Virus record (IMG/VR): IMGVR_UViG_3300048839_000848
Location: 1 to 45,633 of that record
Direction: 5' to 3' (one strand)
DNA length: 45,633 nt
DNA from: a virus
Of this stretch, positions 38,691-43,686 are shown piece after piece. The translations under genes were made by a program, and so were the position numbers. Within the stretch, counting starts at the first letter, position 1; each line of letters starts with the position of its first letter. The notes below the pieces were generated by a model, which was given only the letters and a program-made list of their open reading frames with translations, was not told the DNA's origin and ran no database searches.

Positions 38691-39152
38691 ATGAAGAACG
38701 CACGGGTGTGGGTAGGGGTGGCGCTGGTTGTGGCGCTGGTGTGCCTGGTGGGGCTGTCGGCGAGCATGGGCGCCGGTCCGGCGCTGGCGGCGCCGCAGGC
38801 GATTCCGACGCCGGTGAGCGTGACGCCGGGCAACGGTGCGCCGCAGGTGGCAACGTTCTGGCGTGCTGCGCCGCTGACGGCGAGCGGGGCGGGGACGGAG
38901 GCGATCATTGCCGGCGAGAAGGTCGATCTGCAGTGGGTGATCGACCAGACGGCGGTGAACACGGTGACGCTCAAGCTGCAATTCTCGAACGACAGTACGA
39001 ACTGGGTGGACGGGGCGACCTTTGTGACGAACAACGCGGCGGACGCCGGGGACATGCAGCAGTATGCGGTCTTCGGGCGCTATCTGCGGGTGTATGCGAC
39101 GGTGACGAACAGCAACCCGGTGACGGTGACGGTGATCGGCGTGGTCAAGTAG
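38691..39152 (+). CDS. Probable head decoration-position protein carrying a signal peptide
   Basis: 153 aa with AAGGAGATAG upstream. Residues 1-34 look like a bacterial Sec signal peptide: KNAR, a hydrophobic core (VGVALVVALVCLVGLS) and a cleavage-like PALAAPQ. The rest is a beta sandwich (VTLKLQFSNDSTNWVDG ... RYLRVYATVTNSNPVTVTVIGVV). Decoration proteins usually stand here and are cytoplasmic, so a signal peptide is odd. The protein may be exported, or the hydrophobic stretch may serve assembly. Confidence 0.65.
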   Translation: MKNARVWVGVALVVALVCLVGLSASMGAGPALAAPQAIPTPVSVTPGNGAPQVATFWRAAPLTASGAGTEAIIAGEKVDLQWVIDQTAVNTVTLKLQFSNDSTNWVDGATFVTNNAADAGDMQQYAVFGRYLRVYATVTNSNPVTVTVIGVVK

Positions 39153-39165
39153 GCCAGGTGCAGCG

Positions 39166-39579
39166 ATGGCGGTGACGGTTCCTGATGCGATGGTGGCCAG
39201 GCTGCGCCGGTTGACGGCAGAGCCGACGGCGACGACCTACACGGACGCCAATCTGCGGGAGTGCATCGAGCGCTATCCGCTGGCCGACGCCGACGGTTAT
39301 GCGCCAGACAGCGACCTGTGGGCCGGCGCGTGGGACATCAACCCCGCGGCGGCGGATATCTGGGAGGAGAAGGCGGCGGCGCTGGCTGCCGCTTTCGACT
39401 TTGCGGCGGATGGCGGCGACTACAAGCGCAGCCAGGCGTACAACCAGATGCTGCAGCAGGCGCGGCGCTTCCGGTCGATGCGCCGGACGACCACGTTCGT
39501 GATGGTGGCGGAACCGCCGCCGGCGGGCGCGGTGCGCGTGGAGAGTTGGATCGGGAACTTGCCGGAGGAGGACGACTGA
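39166..39579 (+). CDS. Head-tail connector protein (gp6-like)
   Basis: 137 aa. A helical protein with VARLRRLTAEPTATTYTDANLRECIERYPL at the start, matching the pattern of adaptor/connector proteins that bind under the portal (TYTDA..L...IE..), and an ADGGDYKRSQAYNQMLQQARRFRS helix. It is located right after the capsid and decoration position, as usual for the adaptor. The stop overlaps the next ATG (TGATG). Confidence 0.75.
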   Translation: MAVTVPDAMVARLRRLTAEPTATTYTDANLRECIERYPLADADGYAPDSDLWAGAWDINPAAADIWEEKAAALAAAFDFAADGGDYKRSQAYNQMLQQARRFRSMRRTTTFVMVAEPPPAGAVRVESWIGNLPEEDD

Positions 39580-39872
39580 TGATCTATCGAGACCCGCGCA
39601 GCGGCCAGACGCAGGATGTGGCCGAACGGGAGACGGTGCTGCGCCAGTTGCTGGAGCGGGCGGGGTGGGTGGTTGTGGATGTTTCCCAGGAAACACTGGC
39701 GTTTGCTACGGTCAAGATCGGCGATGAACTGGTTGTGCTGCCGCCCGGTATGCAGCCAATGGCAAAGCCTGGCTTCAAGCTGGTTGAAGTGACCGACAAC
39801 GACAGCGACATGCCGGAGTTCATCGAGGCGCCGGAAGATGCGCCCTCCTCGAAGCGCAAGCGGAGCAAGTAA
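39579..39872 (+). CDS. Small neck-region protein, function unknown
   Basis: 97 aa from an ATG overlapping the preceding TGA, with GGAGGAGGAC in front. RQLLERAGWVVVDVSQETLAFATVKIGDELVVLPPGMQP suggests a small beta domain, and the C-terminus is basic (SSKRKRSK). It stands between the connector and the head closure protein. No family is recognised. Confidence 0.65.
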   Translation: MIYRDPRSGQTQDVAERETVLRQLLERAGWVVVDVSQETLAFATVKIGDELVVLPPGMQPMAKPGFKLVEVTDNDSDMPEFIEAPEDAPSSKRKRSK

Positions 39873-39874
39873 CG

Positions 39875-40267
39875 ATGTTGGCGTTGACGGCGGCGGAGTT
39901 GGCGGCGATGCGTGGCGTGCAGAATGGCTCCATGCTGGACACGTGCACGCTGCGCACCTGGGCGCCGACGGTGGATGCGTTCGGCAGCGAGGTGGAGGGC
40001 TGGACGCTGCGCACGGGGGTGGCGTGCGGCCTGGATGTGACGGGCACGCGCCAGAAGGAACGCCGGCGCGCCGATGGCACGATTGCGGTGGCGCAGGCTT
40101 CGCTGCGGTTGGCGCTTGCGGACGGCGCCAGCCTGACGGGGAAAGACTCAGTAGTGATCACGCATCGCAACGGCGAGGCGCTGTCGCCGACCTTGACCTT
40201 CGGGATCGATGGGCCGGTGGAGCGGGGGCCGACAGGCGTGGTGGTGCGGCTGGTGGCGGTGACGTAA
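39875..40267 (+). CDS. Head closure / stopper protein
   Basis: 130 aa, starting 2 nt behind the previous stop. The small beta-barrel pattern MLDTCTLRTWAPTVDAFGSEVEGWTLRTGVACGLDVTG, then ASLRLALADGASLTGKDSVVITHRNG, fits gp16-like stopper proteins that plug the neck after packaging. Gene position before the HK97 gp10-like gene agrees. The stop is shared with the next start (TAATG). Confidence 0.7.
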   Translation: MLALTAAELAAMRGVQNGSMLDTCTLRTWAPTVDAFGSEVEGWTLRTGVACGLDVTGTRQKERRRADGTIAVAQASLRLALADGASLTGKDSVVITHRNGEALSPTLTFGIDGPVERGPTGVVVRLVAVT

Positions 40268-40707
40268 TGCCTGACATCACAGTGCGGGTGCAGGGCACGG
40301 CGGAGCTGCGGCGGGCGCTGCACCAACTGCGCGGGGCGCAGCGGCGCCAGGCGCAGCGGGACGGCCTGGACGCCGGGGCGCGCATCGTCGAGACGTATGC
40401 GAAGGTGGCAATGTCGGAAGAGAAATCCGGCAGGACGTATGCGCGTGGCGGCCGGGAGCACAGAGCCAGTGCACCAGGCGAGGCGCCAGCGGTTGACTAT
40501 GGCAACCTGAAATCATCGATTCAGGTGTTCGAGGTGACGCCGGAGCGGGCGATCATCGGCACAAATGCTGAATATGCTGAGCATTTGGAATTTGGCACGT
40601 CACGGATGGAGCCGCGTCCATACATGCGTCCGGCGCTGGATGAGCACGAGCATGAGATCGTCGGCGCCATCGAAGATGCGGTGCGCGGGTTTGTGGAGTC
40701 AGTGTGA
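40267..40707 (+). CDS. HK97 gp10-like tail completion protein
   Basis: 146 aa from an ATG in a TAATG overlap. The typical HK97 gp10 end is clear: ERAIIGTNAEYAEHLEFGTSRMEPRPYMRPALDEHE. The N-terminus (TAELRRALHQLRGAQRRQAQRDGLDAGARIV) fits the family's helix. These proteins join head and tail during neck assembly. Confidence 0.88.
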   Translation: MPDITVRVQGTAELRRALHQLRGAQRRQAQRDGLDAGARIVETYAKVAMSEEKSGRTYARGGREHRASAPGEAPAVDYGNLKSSIQVFEVTPERAIIGTNAEYAEHLEFGTSRMEPRPYMRPALDEHEHEIVGAIEDAVRGFVESV

Positions 40708-40715
40708 CGCCTCTC

Positions 40716-40796
40716 CCTGACGGTCGAGGTTCGGTTGTAGGGTTCGGCTGACAACTCATTGTTGTGGGAGCAAAAGTCAAGCGCCCCTCTGGGGCA
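40716..40796. repeat. CCTGACGGTCGAGGTTCGG repeat followed by the 48-bp repeat, copy B
   Basis: The first word (40716-40734) recurs as CCTGACGGTCGGGGTTCGG at 42125-42143. The second part (40749-40796) matches the repeat at 34630: CTGACAACTCATTGTTGTGG, AGCAAAAGTC and the GCGCCCC/GGGGC hairpin. They fill the 111-bp gap before the tail terminator gene. Confidence 0.8.
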
Positions 40797-40818
40797 GATG
40801 ACTGGTGACAGGTGACGC

Positions 40819-41211
40819 ATGACGCTGGAAGAGGGGTTGCGGACGTATACGCTGGCGGGGAGCGCGGTGGCGGCGCTGGTGGGGACGCGCATGTATCCCC
40901 GGATGCTGCCGCAGACGCCGACGCTGCCGGCGCTGGTCTATCAACGCATCGACACGCGGCGACAGCACGACCTGGCCGGCCCGGACGGTCTGCCCCGGCC
41001 TCGAATGCAGGTGACGTGTTGGGCGCCGCTGCCGCTGAGCGCCTCCGGCCTGGCCGCCGCGGTGCGTCAGCGGCTGGACGGCTATCGGGGTGCGATGGGG
41101 ACGGTAAGTGTGGAGAGTTGCCTGCTCGTGGGTGAGCGGGATGTGACAGACACGGAAGCCGGGCGCTACGGGGTGGCGCTGGACTTCATGATTCAGTATC
41201 AGGAGGGATGA
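40819..41211 (+). CDS. Tail terminator protein (DUF3168)
   Basis: 130 aa. The DUF3168 pattern is visible: EGLRTYTLAGSAVAALVGTRMYPRMLPQTPTLPALVYQRID, later VTCWAPLPLSASGLAAAVRQRLDGY and a closing YGVALDFMIQY strand. Such proteins cap the tail tube and bind the neck. Placed right before the tail tube gene as usual. Confidence 0.88.
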   Translation: MTLEEGLRTYTLAGSAVAALVGTRMYPRMLPQTPTLPALVYQRIDTRRQHDLAGPDGLPRPRMQVTCWAPLPLSASGLAAAVRQRLDGYRGAMGTVSVESCLLVGERDVTDTEAGRYGVALDFMIQYQEG

Positions 41212-41214
41212 GAG

Positions 41215-41646
41215 ATGGCTGGCAAGGCTGGTTTTGGAACAACGATTTCGTTTGGCACGGGCACGGGTACGGTGGCGATTGCCAACGTGACGAACATCGC
41301 CGGGCTGGATGGCGACACGGAAGTGATCGACGTGACGGCGCACGACAGCGGCAGCGCGTACCGGGAGAAGGTGGCGAGTTTCATCGATTTGGGGCAGGTG
41401 ACGCTTGACTTGAACTTCGACCCGAACAAGCCGTCGCACAAGGCAATCACGGGCGGGCTACTCTATCTGCAGGCGCAGCGCACGGTGGAGACGTTTACGG
41501 TGACGTTCCCCGGCACGCCGTCGCACAAGGTGGCGTTCAGCGCGTTTGTGAAGAGCGCCGGCTTCGAGGCGCCGTTCGACGATAAGCTGGCGATGAGCGT
41601 GACGCTGGAAGTGACCGGCTCGGCTGCATGGACCTACGGGACTTGA
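41215..41646 (+). CDS. Major tail (tube) protein
   Basis: 143 aa. AGFGTTISFGTGTGTVAIANVTNIAGLDGDTEVIDVTAHDSG and the closing strands AMSVTLEVTGSAAW are typical of lambda gpV-type/TP901-type tail tube proteins. It follows the tail terminator gene with a strong GGAGGGATGAGAG leader. It should be the most abundant tail protein. Confidence 0.9.
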   Translation: MAGKAGFGTTISFGTGTGTVAIANVTNIAGLDGDTEVIDVTAHDSGSAYREKVASFIDLGQVTLDLNFDPNKPSHKAITGGLLYLQAQRTVETFTVTFPGTPSHKVAFSAFVKSAGFEAPFDDKLAMSVTLEVTGSAAWTYGT

Positions 41647-41649
41647 TGC

Positions 41650-42108
41650 ATGGCTGACAAAGCCTTGATGCTCAACATCGGGTGCGGGATGCGGCAGATC
41701 GAAGATTGGTTCAACCTCGACGATCTGCCGTATCCGGGGCTTGACCTGGTGCATGACCTGATGGACACGCCCTGGCCGCTGGCGGATGGGTGCGCGGTGC
41801 GGGCGATGGCGCATCATGCTATCGGGCGGGTGGTGCGCGCCCGGTACGGTCTGCTGCGCTTTATGAATGAGGTGCACCGGCTGCTCCGGCCCGGCGCTGA
41901 GTTTCTGATTGTGGCGCCCTACGGCATGAATCAGGCGTTCTTGCAGGATCCTACGTTTTGCACGCCGGTGACGGAGGCAACCTTCTACCATTGCGACCCA
42001 GAGCACAAGAGCGGGCTGTGGCAGCGGTATCAGCTGAAGCCGTGGCGGATTGCGCATCTGGCGTGGGATGTGGCGAGCATTCTGGAGGTGACGCTTGTCA
42101 GGCGGTAA
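41650..42108 (+). CDS. Small class I SAM-dependent methyltransferase
   Basis: 152 aa. Motif I LNIGCGMRQIEDWFNLD (SAM-binding Gly loop plus acidic residue) and LLRFMNEVHRLLRPGAEFLIVAPYG (motif around the beta-4/5 strand) are clear. RAMAHHAIGRV lies where the family has its VRA.HVLEH segment. It is short and lacks the last strands, as many phage methyltransferases do. Set between the tail tube and the chaperones with a glycosyltransferase. Perhaps they modify a glycan on the virion or cell surface, an inference. Confidence 0.8.
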   Translation: MADKALMLNIGCGMRQIEDWFNLDDLPYPGLDLVHDLMDTPWPLADGCAVRAMAHHAIGRVVRARYGLLRFMNEVHRLLRPGAEFLIVAPYGMNQAFLQDPTFCTPVTEATFYHCDPEHKSGLWQRYQLKPWRIAHLAWDVASILEVTLVRR

Positions 42109-42955
42109 GGCGGTGGCGCCCCTTCCTGACGGTCGGGGTTCGGATGGGCCGGTGCGTCCGATCCGCACTGTCGTGATGGACAGCGGTGATCCGGGGTATG
42201 CGAACCGGCTGTTGGTGGGCACGGCCTGCACCGGCCTGGTCAGGATTGAATGGGTTGCGGCGCGCTACGGGCAGTTGATTCCGATCAACTGGTCGATGGC
42301 GCAATTGATGCAGTACATGGCGGGGACGTTCCCGCTGCGCTTTCAGGTGGCGGACGCGCAGAACCTGATCGTGAAGGACGCCATCGAGAAGGACATGGAG
42401 TGGCTGTTCTTGCTGGAGCATGATGTGGTGCTCCCGCCGGACACGTTTGTGCGGCTGAACCGCTACATGCGGGAGGCGACGGCGCCGGTGGTATCGGGTC
42501 TCTATTTCAGCCGGGCGCAACCGTCGGAGCCGATGATTTTCCGGGGGCGGGGCAACTCCTTCTTTGATGGCTGGCGCATGGGCGACGTGGTGGAATGCGA
42601 CGGCGTACCGACGGGCTGCCTGCTGATCCACATGGGCGTGCTGCGGCTGATGTGGGCGGAGAGCGAGGAGTACACGGTGGGCGGGGTGAAGACCCGCCGT
42701 GTGTTCAACACGCCGCGGGATGGCTGGTTCAACCCAACGACGGGGCAGTACAACCTGACGGCGACGACCAGCGACCTGGAATGGTGCGACCGGGTGATGC
42801 GGGGCGATTATCTGCGCCGGGCGGGGTGGCCCTGTGACGAGCGCCGGGGCCGGTGGCCTTTCCTGGTGGATACGAACATCTTTTGTTGGCATATCAACCC
42901 TGACGGGCGGCTGTTCCCGTCGAAAGCGGAGTTGGCGGAATGGGAAAGCAAGTGA
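42095..42955 (+). CDS. GT-A family glycosyltransferase-like protein
   Basis: 286 aa from a TTG behind GGAGGTG; an ATG at 42176 would give 259 aa. The region ANRLLVGTACTGLVRIEW, DAIEKDMEWLFLLEHDVVLPPDTFVRLNRYM and PVVSGLYFSR gives the GT-A nucleotide-sugar fold, with EHD in place of DxD. Residues about 9-19 (APLPDGRGSDG) are encoded by the CCTGACGGTCGGGGTTCGG repeat, so the true N-terminus may be later. It overlaps the methyltransferase gene by 14 bp and the next gene by 16 bp. The substrate is unknown. Confidence 0.75.
   Translation: MSGGKAVAPLPDGRGSDGPVRPIRTVVMDSGDPGYANRLLVGTACTGLVRIEWVAARYGQLIPINWSMAQLMQYMAGTFPLRFQVADAQNLIVKDAIEKDMEWLFLLEHDVVLPPDTFVRLNRYMREATAPVVSGLYFSRAQPSEPMIFRGRGNSFFDGWRMGDVVECDGVPTGCLLIHMGVLRLMWAESEEYTVGGVKTRRVFNTPRDGWFNPTTGQYNLTATTSDLEWCDRVMRGDYLRRAGWPCDERRGRWPFLVDTNIFCWHINPDGRLFPSKAELAEWESK
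42125..42143. repeat. CCTGACGGTCGGGGTTCGG repeat at the glycosyltransferase 5' end
   Basis: Matches 40716-40734 at 18 of 19 bases. In this frame it reads LPDGRGSD, a known kind of repeat-encoded peptide in bacterial proteins. Confidence 0.8.
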
Positions 42956-43362
42956 CAAGCAACGGGAAGCAATTTCTAAGCAAGGCGGACATCCTCGGCC
43001 AGCAGGACATTGTGACGGAAGATCTGTTTGTGCCGGAGTGGGATGCGTGGGTGAAGGTGAAGGTGATGACTGCGGCGGAGCGGGATCACTTTGAGGCGTC
43101 TACGGTGCAGCGGGAGGGGAAGAAAACGTCACTGAACCTCCAGGGCATCCGGGCGCGGCTGTGCATCCTGTGTCTGGTGGATGAGGACGGCCACCGCATG
43201 TTCTCGGATGAGGATGAGTATGCCCTGGGCACGAAGTCGGGGGCGGCGCTGGACCGGATTTTTTCGGTAGCGCAGCGCATCAACGGGATGCGTGATGAAG
43301 ATGTGGCGGCGCTGGCAAAAAACTCCGACGGCGCCCCAGCCGAAGATTCGCCTTTCGACTAG
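42940..43362 (+). CDS. Tail assembly chaperone, gpG-like
   Basis: 140 aa. ADILGQQDIVTEDLFVPEWDAWVKVKVMTAAERDHFEAS and later helices fit tail assembly chaperones that sit before the tape measure and coat it during tail building. Near its end is an exact slippery heptamer (A AAA AAC) in frame, followed by a strong stem. So part of the ribosomes should shift to the -1 frame and add the following gene's sequence, as with lambda gpG/gpGT. Confidence 0.88.
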   Translation: MGKQVTSNGKQFLSKADILGQQDIVTEDLFVPEWDAWVKVKVMTAAERDHFEASTVQREGKKTSLNLQGIRARLCILCLVDEDGHRMFSDEDEYALGTKSGAALDRIFSVAQRINGMRDEDVAALAKNSDGAPAEDSPFD

Positions 43363-43380
43363 CATTGGCGCTGGGGCGCC
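43317..43380 (+). promoter_or_regulatory. Programmed -1 ribosomal frameshift signal
   Basis: Slippery sequence AAAAAAC at 43317-43323, read as gcA AAA AAC in frame. A 6-base spacer follows, then GGCGCCCCAGC (43330-43340) pairing perfectly over 11 bp with GCTGGGGCGCC (43370-43380). All three elements match known -1 shift signals in tail chaperone genes. After the shift the frame is open through the next gene. Confidence 0.92.
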
Positions 43381-43652
43381 CGGATGTGGATGGGCTGCTG
43401 TGTGAGATGAGCAGCAGCCAGTTGGCGGAATGGCTGGCGTATTTCCAGCTTGAGCCGTTCGGCGAGGAGCGGGACGATCTGCGCATGGGAATTGTGGCGA
43501 GCACGATTGCGAATGTGAACCGGTCGCCGAAGCGGAAGAAACCGTATGAGCCGCGTGATTTTATGCCCCAGTTTGACGAGGATGAGGAAGACCCGGAGGA
43601 AACGGCGCAGCGGTTGATGGCGCAGATGAAGGCGGCGTTGGGCGGCAAGTGA
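43323..43652 (+). CDS. T part of the tail assembly chaperone fusion (gpGT-like)
   Basis: Read as a -1 extension it adds 109 residues (LRRRPSRRFAFRLALALGRPDVDGLL ...) to the first 128 codons of the gpG-like gene, total about 237 aa. It contains SSSQLAEWLAYFQLEPFGEERDD and a basic, then acidic end (RSPKRKKPYEPRDF, FDEDEEDPEE), typical of the T domain that binds the tail tube protein. An independent TTG start at 43365 has no good ribosome site, which supports the frameshift reading. Confidence 0.88.
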   Translation, partial: LRRRPSRRFAFRLALALGRPDVDGLLCEMSSSQLAEWLAYFQLEPFGEERDDLRMGIVASTIANVNRSPKRKKPYEPRDFMPQFDEDEEDPEETAQRLMAQMKAALGGK

Positions 43653-43680
43653 ACGTCTGACAAGAAACACTTGTGGGACT
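43653..43680. repeat. Dispersed inverted repeat before the tape measure gene
   Basis: ACGTCTGACAAG and CTTGTGGGACT pair imperfectly around a 5-base loop, filling the gap between the chaperone stop and the tape measure ATG. It occupies the place of a ribosome site, leaving only a weak GGGA there. Confidence 0.75.
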
Positions 43681-43686
43681 TAAAAC

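Noticed and set aside
43365-43652. An independent gene starting at TTG 43365
   Set aside because: There is no ribosome site, and a complete -1 frameshift signal upstream joins this frame to the chaperone gene.
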